DNA of 64,000 nt, taken from contig UCJH01000020.1 of assembly GCA_900472785.1 (NCBI GenBank), positions 182,096 through 246,095 of the forward strand, in the 5' to 3' direction. Below the pieces are notes generated by a model, which saw nothing but the letters and a program-made list of their open reading frames with translations, did not search any database and was not told where the DNA came from. Made by a program: the position numbers and the translations under genes. Every line of letters starts with the position of its first letter. The stretch's first letter is position 1. Positions 35,115-44,120 of this stretch are shown here, piece after piece. This stretch comes from Hyphomicrobiales bacterium. GTDB lineage: Bacteria; Pseudomonadota; Alphaproteobacteria; Rhizobiales; Rhizobiaceae.

Positions 35115-37262
35115 GTGAAGCGACAAACCGGATTTGGCTTCGCAATGTTTCTCTTCCTATCGATCCAACAGCGTCTGACAGCCTTTGCTGCGGCTTTTGC
35201 GCTGATTGTTCTGGCCCTCTCCGTCGCCGCGACCAGCGGACTGCATGCAATCGATGAAAATCTGGAGAATCTCGAGGGTCGCCTGCTGCGTTCCTCCCAG
35301 ATTCTCGGACAGATCGCTCACCATGCCGCGGAGTTCCGGATTGCCGAGATCGATATGGCCCTGTCATCGGACGGAAGGGGACGCTTGCTGGCCGAACAGG
35401 CCACCGAGCAACATCGTGCCGCAATCGTCGCGTTGGAAACGGACTTCAACGATATTGAAGACCAGGATCGTTCAGTTCTCGTTCCCTTCCACTCCGCGTG
35501 GCAGAACCTGCTTGCCAGGCATGCCGACTGGGCAGAGAAGACAAGTGGTCGGGGCTCGGAAAGCGCCGCGGCGCTGCCTGAGGAAATAAAAGCGCTTTAC
35601 ACCCTTGTGGATGCGGAGCTTGAAAAGCTTTACGTTTCCACCTTCGAGAGCGCCCATCTGCAGGCCGATGGCGTCGATCACCTTATCCATGTGACGATCA
35701 ATGGTATGGTGGGCATGTCGATCGGTGGAATTCTGATCGCCTGCCTTCTCATCTACCGGACGCGGATCGATATCACCCGTCCGCTGCGGGCGATGACGCA
35801 GACATTGACGGACCTGTCTCAGGGAAACCGCGACGTCGTGTTGCCGGCGCTTGGCCGCAGGGATGAGATCGGTGCAATGGCAAAGGCATTCGAGGTCTTC
35901 CGGTCGAATGCGCTGGCACTGGAGGCCGCCCATGCCGCGACGCGTCTCGCACAAGAGGAAGCCCAGACTCTTGCGCGGCATGACGCTCTGACGGGCCTGC
36001 CAAATCGTCGCGTATTTACCAACGAGCTGGAAAAGGCAGTCACGCTGTCGCAAACAGGATCGGCGCCTTGCTCGGTCCTGATGATCGATCTCGACAGGTT
36101 CAAGCCGATCAATGATACGCTCGGTCATGCGGTCGGCGATCTGGTGCTCTGCGAGGTTGCGACACGCTTGAGGACGGTGCTCGGCCAAAAGGATCTGGCC
36201 GCGAGGCTTGGCGGTGACGAATTCGCCGTCATCTTGCAGAGCGAGACGGCCGATCATCGGGCGTATGTGCTGGAGGTGGCGCAGAAAGCGTTGATCTCTC
36301 TTGAGGAGCCTATGCTGGTCAATGGAGCCTCCGTCGAGATTTCCGCGACGATCGGCATTTCCTCATGTCCGTCCGATGCCATGGAGCCGGAAGCCTTGCT
36401 GCGGGCGGCGGATCTTGCGCTTTATCAGGGGAAGCGTGAGGGACGCGACAGGCTTTGCTGGTTCGAACCGCAGATGGAAGAAAATCTGCGCCAGTCGGCG
36501 GATCTTGAAAGGGATTTGCGGGCGGCGATCGAAAACGAAGAGATCAGGCCATTCTACCAGCCGCTGGTGACCATGAAGGATGGCCAGATCTACGGCTTCG
36601 AAATGCTGGCGCGGTGGCACCACAAGCTGAGAGGCGATATCTCGCCCGAGATCTTTGTGCCTTTGGCGGAGCAGATGGGCCTCGTGTCGGCGATGACCTG
36701 GCCGCTTTTGCGCCAGGCATGCCGCGACGCAAGGGACTGGCCGTCGACCACGACCTTGTCCGTGAACCTTTCCGCCGTTCAGTTGAAGGATCCCAACCTG
36801 CCCGTCCAGATCCTGTCCGTTCTTTCCAAGGAGAGTTTTTCGCCCCGTCGGCTGGAAGTGGAGATAACCGAGACTGCATTGGTGGCCGACTTCGATACGG
36901 CGAGAGGTATTCTGGCAGCGCTTCGTGCCGCAGGCGTCAAGACTGCCCTTGATGACTTTGGAACGGGATATTCGAACCTCTACACGCTTCGGGAGCTGAA
37001 TTTCGACAAGATCAAGATCGATCGCTCCTTCGTCATGGCCATGCAGCAGGATCGGGAAAGTGCGGGGATCGTCTCTGCGGTCATCTCGCTTGCGAGAAGC
37101 CTTGGATTGCCGGCCGTTGCAGAGGGCGTAGAGACCAAGGAGATCGTCAAGTTGCTTGCGAGCCTCGGGTGCGAGCTTGGGCAGGGCTATCACTACGGCA
37201 AGCCCACATCCGCGATACATGCGGCTGCGCTGGCCATCTCGAATGCGCAAAAAGCGGTGTGA
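35115..37262 (+). CDS. membrane GGDEF-EAL protein (cyclic di-GMP turnover)
   Basis: This 715-residue protein has a membrane segment at about 15-40, a periplasmic helical sensor (~41-200) resembling four-helix-bundle domains, a second segment (~198-218), a HAMP linker (~220-270), then GGDEF and EAL domains. The GGDEF motif is intact (GGDEF, residue ~366). EAL has EML at residue ~496 and DDFGTGYS at ~613, with other metal-site residues readable (NLSAVQLKD; EITETAL), so both activities are plausible. The frame opens with GTG at 35115; ATG 35145 is an alternative. It follows the sugar operon on the same strand but may be independent. Confidence 0.93.
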   Translation: MKRQTGFGFAMFLFLSIQQRLTAFAAAFALIVLALSVAATSGLHAIDENLENLEGRLLRSSQILGQIAHHAAEFRIAEIDMALSSDGRGRLLAEQATEQHRAAIVALETDFNDIEDQDRSVLVPFHSAWQNLLARHADWAEKTSGRGSESAAALPEEIKALYTLVDAELEKLYVSTFESAHLQADGVDHLIHVTINGMVGMSIGGILIACLLIYRTRIDITRPLRAMTQTLTDLSQGNRDVVLPALGRRDEIGAMAKAFEVFRSNALALEAAHAATRLAQEEAQTLARHDALTGLPNRRVFTNELEKAVTLSQTGSAPCSVLMIDLDRFKPINDTLGHAVGDLVLCEVATRLRTVLGQKDLAARLGGDEFAVILQSETADHRAYVLEVAQKALISLEEPMLVNGASVEISATIGISSCPSDAMEPEALLRAADLALYQGKREGRDRLCWFEPQMEENLRQSADLERDLRAAIENEEIRPFYQPLVTMKDGQIYGFEMLARWHHKLRGDISPEIFVPLAEQMGLVSAMTWPLLRQACRDARDWPSTTTLSVNLSAVQLKDPNLPVQILSVLSKESFSPRRLEVEITETALVADFDTARGILAALRAAGVKTALDDFGTGYSNLYTLRELNFDKIKIDRSFVMAMQQDRESAGIVSAVISLARSLGLPAVAEGVETKEIVKLLASLGCELGQGYHYGKPTSAIHAAALAISNAQKAV

Positions 37263-37328
37263 GACGTTTGTCATTGTTGCCCATGGCCTGGTCGTATTGC
37301 GTCCATCGAGAATGGAATTAAGCACCCT

Positions 37329-38231
37329 TTATCCAGCCGGAACACTTGAACGCGAGTAAGCCCTCGGCGATGTCCCGACATGGCGGCTGAAAGCCACGCT
37401 GAAGGCGCTTGCCGAACCATAGCCGACGCGTCGTGCGATTTCGGCCGTAGCAACATCGCTGCGAAGGAGGTCCTTCGCAAGCGACATGCGCCAGCCGGTC
37501 GCGTATTCCATGGGCGCCACTCCGACTTCCCTGCGAAACCGCTCGAAGAAGGTGGACCGTGACATGGCTGCGTCCCGCGCCAGTGCTTCAACGGTGATAT
37601 CTCGAGCTGGATCTTCGTGAATTCGGCGCAACGTCGGCGCCAGTTGCGGATCGGCCATGCCGCGCAGGAGGCCCGGCGGGGCTGCCGTACCGCCCGTTGA
37701 ACGCAACGCTTCGATCAACAGCACTTCCAGCAGCCGGCGGAGCACCATTTCGCGCGCATGCCTATCGTGTCGCGTTTCATCGTTGATCATCCCAACCAGC
37801 GTGGTCAGCCGATCTTCGCCGCGAACACAGATGACCTCCGGCAACAACGAAACCAGCAGAGCCTTGTCATCGGAGCCGAAAGCACAATGTCCGACCATTG
37901 CCTTGATTTCAGTCGGCGCATCGGGATCTCCCAGCCGGAATATACCGGGGCTGGTTTCCAGGCGCTGAGCAAGCGCGCCGCGAGGCGGCGGCTCGGCACT
38001 GCTCATCGTGAACGAGAAGATCTCCGGCACCAGCACGAAGTCTCCGGCCCTCAACTGCATCGGCTGGCGGCCGGCGATCGTCATCTGGCAATGGCCTTCC
38101 ATCACAGCGCAATAAAAGGGGTTTCCCAGCTCGGTGCGCTCGACCAGCCAGCGACCGCCACCGGTCACAAGTTTGGATATCGACGGGCTTGGTTTCAGCA
38201 GGGAAACGACTTCTGCGATGGGATCGCTCAT
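37329..38231 (-). CDS. AraC-family transcriptional regulator with cupin domain
   Basis: The 300-residue regulator has an N-terminal cupin-type sensor (EGHCQMTIAGRQPMQLRAGD) and a C-terminal AraC domain (ITVEALARDAAMSRSTFFERF; TAEIARRVGYGSASAFSVAF). It is of the cupin_6/AraC type often found next to short-chain dehydrogenases. It diverges from the dehydrogenase gene (38329) across 97 bases and likely controls that gene and the hydrolase after it. Confidence 0.93.
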   Translation of the reverse strand: MSDPIAEVVSLLKPSPSISKLVTGGGRWLVERTELGNPFYCAVMEGHCQMTIAGRQPMQLRAGDFVLVPEIFSFTMSSAEPPPRGALAQRLETSPGIFRLGDPDAPTEIKAMVGHCAFGSDDKALLVSLLPEVICVRGEDRLTTLVGMINDETRHDRHAREMVLRRLLEVLLIEALRSTGGTAAPPGLLRGMADPQLAPTLRRIHEDPARDITVEALARDAAMSRSTFFERFRREVGVAPMEYATGWRMSLAKDLLRSDVATAEIARRVGYGSASAFSVAFSRHVGTSPRAYSRSSVPAG

Positions 38232-38328
38232 GGAATTCGACTTTTGCTAAATCATCTCGGACAAACAGAGATAGCAAGTCCGGCTTGGCTGGTCCATCTC
38301 TTGGCGACAATCATCAGGAGAAACACAT

Positions 38329-39087
38329 ATGCCAAACATCCTCATCACAGGTTGCTCTTCCGGCTTCGGACTTGCCGTTGCGCAGACTTTCCTGGTTGCG
38401 GGCTGGGACGTGGTCGCGACCATGAGAAGCCCGCGGACCGACCTGCTGCCCGCAAGTGAAAAGCTCCGCATCCTCGCACTGGATGTCACCGATGCGGGAA
38501 GCATCGCGAAGGCCGTCGAAGCGGCGGGTCCAATTGATGCTCTCGTCAACAATGCCGGCGTCGGCATGCTGAACGTGCTGGAGGGCGCCGAAATGTCAAA
38601 AATACGCGAGCTGTTCGAGACAAATGTGTTTGGTGCGATGGCAATGACCAAAGCCGTTCTGCCGCAGATGCGGACACGCGGATCGGGCGTCATCGTCAAT
38701 GTCAGTTCCAGCGTCACCATCAAGCCGCTGCCGGCGCTGTCCGTCTACAGCGCCAGCAAGGCGGCTTTGAACGCATTTACCGAAAGTCTGGCCCTGGAAG
38801 CGGCCATGTTTGGTGTGCGTGCGCGGATGGTGTTGCCCGGTTCGGCTCCAGCAACTCCGTTCGGACGAAATGCCATGGCGCGCATGGGAATGGATATTCC
38901 CGAACCCTATGCCAAGTTTGTCCATGACTATCTCGATGACCTGCGTTCCGGAACCGAGGTCACGACACCGGGAGACGTGGCACAGGCAGTTTGGCATGCC
39001 GTGACGGTGCCGGATGCGCCGATGAAAACCCCCGCCGGGGCCGATGCGCAGGCCTGGTTCCGCGCGGCAGGCCACTCCGTCAATTGA
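38329..39087 (+). CDS. short-chain dehydrogenase/reductase
   Basis: The 252-residue classical SDR has an N-terminal nucleotide-binding motif (ITGCSSGFGLAVAQ), NNAGVG at about residue 77, catalytic Ser in NVSSS and YSASK at about 142-146. The GCSSGFG form of the glycine motif is common in SDRs annotated as oxidoreductases acting on carbonyls. AGGAGA precedes the ATG. It forms a two-gene unit with the hydrolase 24 bases on, divergent from its AraC regulator. Substrate unknown. Confidence 0.93.
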   Translation: MPNILITGCSSGFGLAVAQTFLVAGWDVVATMRSPRTDLLPASEKLRILALDVTDAGSIAKAVEAAGPIDALVNNAGVGMLNVLEGAEMSKIRELFETNVFGAMAMTKAVLPQMRTRGSGVIVNVSSSVTIKPLPALSVYSASKAALNAFTESLALEAAMFGVRARMVLPGSAPATPFGRNAMARMGMDIPEPYAKFVHDYLDDLRSGTEVTTPGDVAQAVWHAVTVPDAPMKTPAGADAQAWFRAAGHSVN

Positions 39088-39110
39088 ACGATTCTTGAGG
39101 GCAATCGACC

Positions 39111-40093
39111 ATGAACAATCTGATCAACCTTGCCCGTCACATTCCCGCGCCGGAGGCCACTCTCACCGTAGCCTATACGCCGATCCGTCTGCCCATGGAT
39201 GGCCGGCCGCCGCTTGAGCTGCGCCTGACCGCGCCGGCGGCTGGCGGCGACCTGCCCATCGTGCTGCTGTCCCATGGCTTTGGCCCGTCCAACTACATTC
39301 CGTCAAAGGACGGCTATGCGCCGCTCGCGCAATTCTGGGCGGAACGCGGTTTCGCGGTCATTCAGCCGACGCATGCCAGTTCCCGTGTCGGCGGGCTTCC
39401 CGCAGACGCGCCCGGTGCCCCTTTCTTCTGGCGCGCGTGGAAGAACTGCGGGCGATCATCGACCGGTTGGTCGAGGTGGAGCATCAGGCACCCGCTATTG
39501 CGGGCCGGCTCGATCATTCCCGGATCGCAGCGGGCGGTCACTCCTTTGGTGGTCATACCGTCGGGCTGCTGTTGGGCGCGCGCTTGAAGGGAGAGGACTT
39601 TTCCGATTCCCGCATAATGGCGGGCATCCTGCTGGCTGCTCCGGGGCGGGGTGGCAAAGACATGACTGACGAGAATGCTGCCCGGTTTCCCTTCTTCGAC
39701 GTGGACTTCTCGTTTCTGAAGACGCGCAGCCTTGTTGTTTGCGCAGATGCCGATGATCCGCATTTCACCTCGCGTGGCCCTGATTGGCACGCGGACGCCT
39801 TCCACGATGGCCCAGGCGCGGAAGCCTTGCTGACCCTGCATGGGATGGGGCACGGTTTGGGGGGCATCGCCGGGCTTGACGCGCGCGAGACCGAAACCGA
39901 AGCCCCCGATGCATTGGAAGCAACGAAGCGCTTGACCGCTGCCTGGTTGCTGACGGCACTTCGGGTCGACAGTGGTGCCTGGGCCAAAGCATGCGATGCG
40001 CTCGACGGTTCCGCATCACCGCTTGCACATGTCAGGCATCGGGCGGAGGAGGCGCCTGAAGCTGTACCCATTCCGGGCTTCAGTTCCCTGTGA
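39111..40093 (+). pseudogene. alpha/beta hydrolase (dienelactone hydrolase/PAF-acetylhydrolase type), frameshifted
   Basis: The first part (39111 to about 39430) reads LPIVLLSHGFGPSNYIPSKD, an oxyanion-hole region, and ends near GAPFFWRA. The frame then breaks in the GC-rich repeat TGGCGCGCGTGG (39429-39437). The protein continues one frame over as VEELRAIIDRLVEVEH with nucleophile elbow GGHSFGG, ending at 40093 after a HGMGH catalytic-His region. A net loss of one base (modulo three) explains it. All catalytic parts exist but not in one frame. Intact, it would be about 327 residues without a signal peptide. A sequencing error in the short GC repeat is possible. Confidence 0.78.
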
Positions 40094-40156
40094 CGAGGCG
40101 CTTACCTCGGCCGAACAGTTGCGTTTCGGGAAGGACGAAATCAGCGTATAAATCCG

Positions 40157-41200
40157 TCATCGGAATTTATTGGGCGGACGACCGTACTTCCTGCGAAAGG
40201 CCGTCGCAAAGTGTGCCGCATCCGAAAAACCGGTTTCGAAGGCGATTTCGGTCATTGCCAGCATGCTGTTCTCCACGAGAAACCGGGCGTATCGCAACCG
40301 CGTCTCGACAATGAACCGCTTGGGCGTCATGCCGATATTGTCTTGGAAGAGACGGCCGAACTGCCTCGGGGACAGGGCGACCATGCGGGCGGCCTGTTCG
40401 GGTGAAACATCCCGTCCCTTGCGGCTTTCGATGAGGACGACGGCACGCTGTATGCGCGAATCCTCTACATGGCGGAAAGCCGAAACACGGCTTTGATCAA
40501 AGGCGCCGAGACCCCTGTTGTCGGTCAGCGACAATTGATGCACAGCCTTTGCCGCACGGTCGGGTCCGCAATGCGTGCGGATCAGTTCCGTCATCAGCGA
40601 CAGGACCGATACCCCGCCCGGAACCGTGATCCTGTCGCCCTCGATCAGGAAGTCATCGCGCGTTGAAAAGCCGATGCGTGGAAAGGCGATCCGGAAATCC
40701 TCGGCATGAAAGGGATGGACGCAGGCCTTGTGCCCGGAAAGCAATTCCTCCTGTGCCAGCACGAAGACGCCGGTGCACACGCCGATGATGGGAACGCCCG
40801 CTGAAGCTGCCACGCGCAGGTAATCCCGGTGCCGGCTTGGCGCAGTGCGCAGATGTGGCAGAAGGCCACCGATGGCGACGATATAATCGAAGTCTGTCGG
40901 GTTGATATAGGGTGCATCGGACTGGACCCTTATGCCACAGCTGGCAACGGCGGCATGGCCGACCGGCCCCATGATCGACCAGCGGCAATGCAGCGGTCGC
41001 GAGTTGTCGGCAAAATCGGCGGCGTGTCGCAGCGGTTCGACCACACCCGTCAGCGACATCATCGGAAAGGTGGGCCAGAGCAGGATGCCGACAGACAGGT
41101 CGGCCTTGCGGTCCCGGGCGGCGAGGAGACGCTCCGCCCACAGGCCGTCGAGCCAGCCTATGTAGTCGGGTTCGCCGGCGGCAGGGTGAAACATCGTCAT
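40157..41200 (-). CDS. GlxA-type transcriptional regulator (DJ-1/PfpI plus AraC)
   Basis: This 347-residue protein has an N-terminal class I amidotransferase-like (DJ-1/PfpI) domain with the cysteine position in GVCTGVFVLAQ (residue ~143), and a C-terminal AraC domain (QAARMVALSPRQFGRLFQDN; AMTEIAFETGFSDAAHFATA). This subfamily includes GlxA, ArgR and GbdR-type regulators of amino-acid and quaternary-amine catabolism. It is divergent from the amino-acid-type binding protein (41363) and should activate that operon when its amine substrate is present. Confidence 0.93.
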   Translation of the reverse strand: MTMFHPAAGEPDYIGWLDGLWAERLLAARDRKADLSVGILLWPTFPMMSLTGVVEPLRHAADFADNSRPLHCRWSIMGPVGHAAVASCGIRVQSDAPYINPTDFDYIVAIGGLLPHLRTAPSRHRDYLRVAASAGVPIIGVCTGVFVLAQEELLSGHKACVHPFHAEDFRIAFPRIGFSTRDDFLIEGDRITVPGGVSVLSLMTELIRTHCGPDRAAKAVHQLSLTDNRGLGAFDQSRVSAFRHVEDSRIQRAVVLIESRKGRDVSPEQAARMVALSPRQFGRLFQDNIGMTPKRFIVETRLRYARFLVENSMLAMTEIAFETGFSDAAHFATAFRRKYGRPPNKFR

Positions 41201-41362
41201 CGTAGGTGGAAACGCTACATTATTTATGTCCTTTTTTCAAAGAAAATGTCCAATTTTCAAAATTCATCGGCGGTTTCCGGTGAGAGAGTGTCCTTGTCGG
41301 AAAGACATCCGGAAGCATGAGCCGCCGGATCGGGGAACCACATAAAATCAGGGAACAGAACA

Positions 41363-42241
41363 ATGGCACTTTCTCTTTCGAGAAGGATGATGATGTGCGT
41401 GCTTTTGGCAGGCAGTATCCTGTCGATGCCGTCGCTCGGCTATGCATTCGAGCTTGTCGAGGACGGCAAGCTGACCGTTGCCTTCACCGGCGACATGCCT
41501 GGCTCCGGCTGGCAGGACGGCAAGCTGATCGGCTACGACGGCGAGATCATGCAGCGCATCGCCGACAAGCTCGGCCTTAAAATTCAACCGGCGCTGATGG
41601 AATGGTCGGGCACCATCGCCTCCGTTCAGGCAGGCCGCGTGGATGTGATGCTCGGCACGATGGGTTGGACGGAGCAGCGCACCAAGATCATGGCTCTTTC
41701 CGAGCCGATCCATTATTTCAAGAATGGCATCATGCAGTCGAACAAGACCAGCTGGGACAAGCTGTCCGACCTCGAAGGCAAAAAGGTAGGGACGATAACC
41801 GGCTTCTCCTTTGTGCCGGAGCTCAAGAAGATCAACGGCTTGGAGCTGTCGCTCTACGACACGTCAGATGCCGCCGTCCGCGATCTCATTGCTGGCCGCA
41901 TCGACGCCGTCATCGGCGATCCGCCGGTCGTTTCCTACGCCATCAAGCAGAATCCCGACTGGGACATGCAGTTCCGCGCCTTTACAGACAACAGCCCGGA
42001 GTTTCCGCTGCTGACCGGTCTGGGTCAGGTCGTCTACGGCCTTAACCAGGCGGACGACGACCTGCGCCAAAAGATGGATGCCGTCATCGCCGACATGTGG
42101 AAGACCTGCGAAATGAAGGAGATCGGTGCCCGCTACGGGCTTTCCGCCGACGTGTGGTTTATGCCGACAGGCGAGAATTTCCGCGCCGGGGTCGATCGTC
42201 CGGCAGACTACAAACTGCCGTCTTGCGCGGCTGGCGGCTGA
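41363..42241 (+). CDS. amino-acid ABC transporter substrate-binding protein (family 3)
   Basis: The 292-residue family 3 solute-binding protein has a signal peptide (MMMCVLLAGSILSMPSLGYA), then DGKLIGYDGEIMQRIADKLG, AGRVDVMLGTMGWTEQRTKI and AGRIDAVIGDPPVV, standard motifs of polar amino-acid binding proteins. AGGGAAC precedes the ATG. A perfect hairpin follows (42251-42284). The enzymes downstream suggest a gamma-glutamylated or D-amino-acid-related ligand, which is inference. Confidence 0.93.
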   Translation: MALSLSRRMMMCVLLAGSILSMPSLGYAFELVEDGKLTVAFTGDMPGSGWQDGKLIGYDGEIMQRIADKLGLKIQPALMEWSGTIASVQAGRVDVMLGTMGWTEQRTKIMALSEPIHYFKNGIMQSNKTSWDKLSDLEGKKVGTITGFSFVPELKKINGLELSLYDTSDAAVRDLIAGRIDAVIGDPPVVSYAIKQNPDWDMQFRAFTDNSPEFPLLTGLGQVVYGLNQADDDLRQKMDAVIADMWKTCEMKEIGARYGLSADVWFMPTGENFRAGVDRPADYKLPSCAAGG

Positions 42242-42250
42242 GCCGACCCG

Positions 42251-42284
42251 TGCGGGACGAGCGTAACCATGCCTTCGTCCCGCA
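42251..42284 (+). terminator. perfect hairpin after binding-protein gene
   Basis: The arms TGCGGGACGA (42251-42260) and TCGTCCCGCA (42275-42284) pair perfectly around a 14-base loop. No T run follows, so it is better read as an mRNA-stabilising or attenuating element between the binding protein and the ATPase gene. Confidence 0.6.
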
Positions 42285-42311
42285 GCCTCGTCCAAATAAC
42301 ATCAAAAGGAA

Positions 42312-43445
42312 ATGGCGATGGATGCGCTTTTGAGCGTAAACGGCCTGCGCAAGAGCTATGGCCCCGTCGAGGTGCTGAAAGGCATCGATTTCAATGTCGC
42401 CAAGGGCGAGAAGATCGTGCTGATCGGACCTTCCGGCTCCGGAAAATCTACCTGTCTTCGATGCGTGAACTTCCTCGAAAAACCGAGCGCCGGCGAAGTC
42501 TATCTCGATGGCGAACGCATCGGGGCACGCGGCGGGCGCAGCATGAACGACCGCCAGCTTGCGCCTCAGCGGGCGGAAATGGGAATGGTGTTCCAGCTCT
42601 TCAATCTGTGGCCGCATCTTTCCGTGACGGAGAACGTCGCAATCGCGGCCCGTAAAGTGCGTGGTCTTTCGGTTGCCGAGGCGCGGGAGCTTGCGGCGGA
42701 AATGCTAGCGAAGGTCCACATGACCCACCGGGCCGATGCATCGCCGCTGGAACTGTCAGGCGGACAGCAGCAGCGCGTGGCCATTGCCCGTGCGCTGGCG
42801 CAAAAGCCGAAGCTGATGCTCTTCGACGAGCCGACCTCGGCGCTTGATCCGGAACTGGTGCACGAAGTGCTGAACGTGATGGAGGAACTGGCCACCGAGG
42901 GGCGGACCATGCTGATCGTCACGCATGAAATAGCCTTCGCCCGCGACATCGCCGACAGAGTGCTGTTTCTGGATGGCGGAGTCATCGTTGAGTCCGGCAC
43001 GGCGCGTGACGTCATATTGGCGAGCCTTGGCGTGCGGCTGACATCGATCACCGCGGCCATACTGGGGCTCGGGTTCATCGGCGCGGCGATCACCTGCACT
43101 ATTTTTCGGTCCGGGTTCTCATCCATACCGCGCGGTCAGGCGGAAGCCGCACTGGCGGCAGGCCTGACGCCTTCGCAGATGATCGATAGCATCCTGACGC
43201 CACAGGCGATGCGGATCGCCCTGCCGGGGCTCGGAAACTATGCAGTGCAGCTTCTTAAAGATACCTCCGTTGTCTCGGCGATCGCAGCCCCCGAAATCAT
43301 GTTCTTCGCCCGCTCGATGGTCACGTCGTCCTTCCAGACGACCCTCATCTATACCACCGCGGCTGTGCTCTATCTCGCGCTGAGCCTGCCGCTGATACAG
43401 GCGACGCGCTTCTTGGAAATGCGTTATGGGAGACTGAATGTATGA
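42312..43445 (+). CDS. amino-acid ABC ATPase fused in frame to a truncated permease
   Basis: Residues 1 to about 238 form a polar-amino-acid ABC ATPase: Walker [10 protein letters not shown], signature LSGGQQQR, Walker [11 protein letters not shown] switch, DGGVIVESG. The usual last 10-15 residues are missing. From about residue 240 the protein becomes the C-terminal half of a HisM/GlnP-type permease: [35 protein letters not shown] and two terminal membrane segments. The first ~85 permease residues, including one or two membrane segments, are absent. The simplest reading is an in-frame deletion joining two adjacent genes near 43026. The stop overlaps the next permease (ATGA at 43442-43445). 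Function of this hybrid is doubtful. Confidence 0.85.
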   Translation: MAMDALLSVNGLRKSYGPVEVLKGIDFNVAKGEKIVLIGPSGSGKSTCLRCVNFLEKPSAGEVYLDGERIGARGGRSMNDRQLAPQRAEMGMVFQLFNLWPHLSVTENVAIAARKVRGLSVAEARELAAEMLAKVHMTHRADASPLELSGGQQQRVAIARALAQKPKLMLFDEPTSALDPELVHEVLNVMEELATEGRTMLIVTHEIAFARDIADRVLFLDGGVIVESGTARDVILASLGVRLTSITAAILGLGFIGAAITCTIFRSGFSSIPRGQAEAALAAGLTPSQMIDSILTPQAMRIALPGLGNYAVQLLKDTSVVSAIAAPEIMFFARSMVTSSFQTTLIYTTAAVLYLALSLPLIQATRFLEMRYGRLNV

Positions 43446-44101
43446 GCGGCTTCTTTACGCCCTATGGCGACTATGCGTCCGAGTGGACGCCGGCACTGCT
43501 GAAAGCTATGCTCAATACCGCCCTGCTTTCGGTGTCCGCCTTCGCGCTGGCCTTGGTGCTCGGACTTTTGCTTTCGCTCTGCCAGAAATCGTCTGTCGCA
43601 ATGCTCCGTCACTTTGCAGCGCTTTATGTCACGGTGGTCCGAGGCGTGCCTTTGCTGGCCGTTCTCTTCCTGCTCTACTTCGGGCTGCCCGGTATCGGCA
43701 TCGTATTCGATGCTTTCACGGCCGCGGTTGTGGGGCTCGCCCTTTGTTTTGCTGCCCAGATCGCCGAGCTTCTCCGCGCCGGACTGAAAGCCGTACCGTC
43801 CGGACAAAGCGAGGCTGCGCTTGCCGTGGGATTGACCCCGGCGCAGAGCTTCCGGCTGATCATCCTGCCGCAGGTCGTCCGTGTGGTGCTTGCTCCGCTG
43901 ATCGTCACCTTCGTGTCGCTTCTCAAGGATTCGTCGCTCGCCTCGCTGATCACCGTGAATGAACTCGTCCTGACGGGGCGAGCGATGGCGACCGAATATT
44001 TCCTGCCGTTGCAGATCTACGTGGCTGTGGGCTTTTGCTATTTCGCGATCGCCTGGCCGTTTTCGATACTATCCCGCCGGCTCGCATTGCCCGCACGCTA
44101 A
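43442..44101 (+). CDS. amino-acid ABC transporter permease
   Basis: This complete 219-residue permease of the His/Glu/Gln family has about five membrane segments, the motif [18 protein letters not shown] and [20 protein letters not shown] as its ATPase-contact loop. These transporters normally use two different permeases; the partner is the truncated one fused to the ATPase upstream. The start overlaps that gene by four bases, indicating coupling. Confidence 0.93.
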   Translation: MSGFFTPYGDYASEWTPALLKAMLNTALLSVSAFALALVLGLLLSLCQKSSVAMLRHFAALYVTVVRGVPLLAVLFLLYFGLPGIGIVFDAFTAAVVGLALCFAAQIAELLRAGLKAVPSGQSEAALAVGLTPAQSFRLIILPQVVRVVLAPLIVTFVSLLKDSSLASLITVNELVLTGRAMATEYFLPLQIYVAVGFCYFAIAWPFSILSRRLALPAR

Positions 44102-44120
44102 TCCATCATAAGGCGATATC

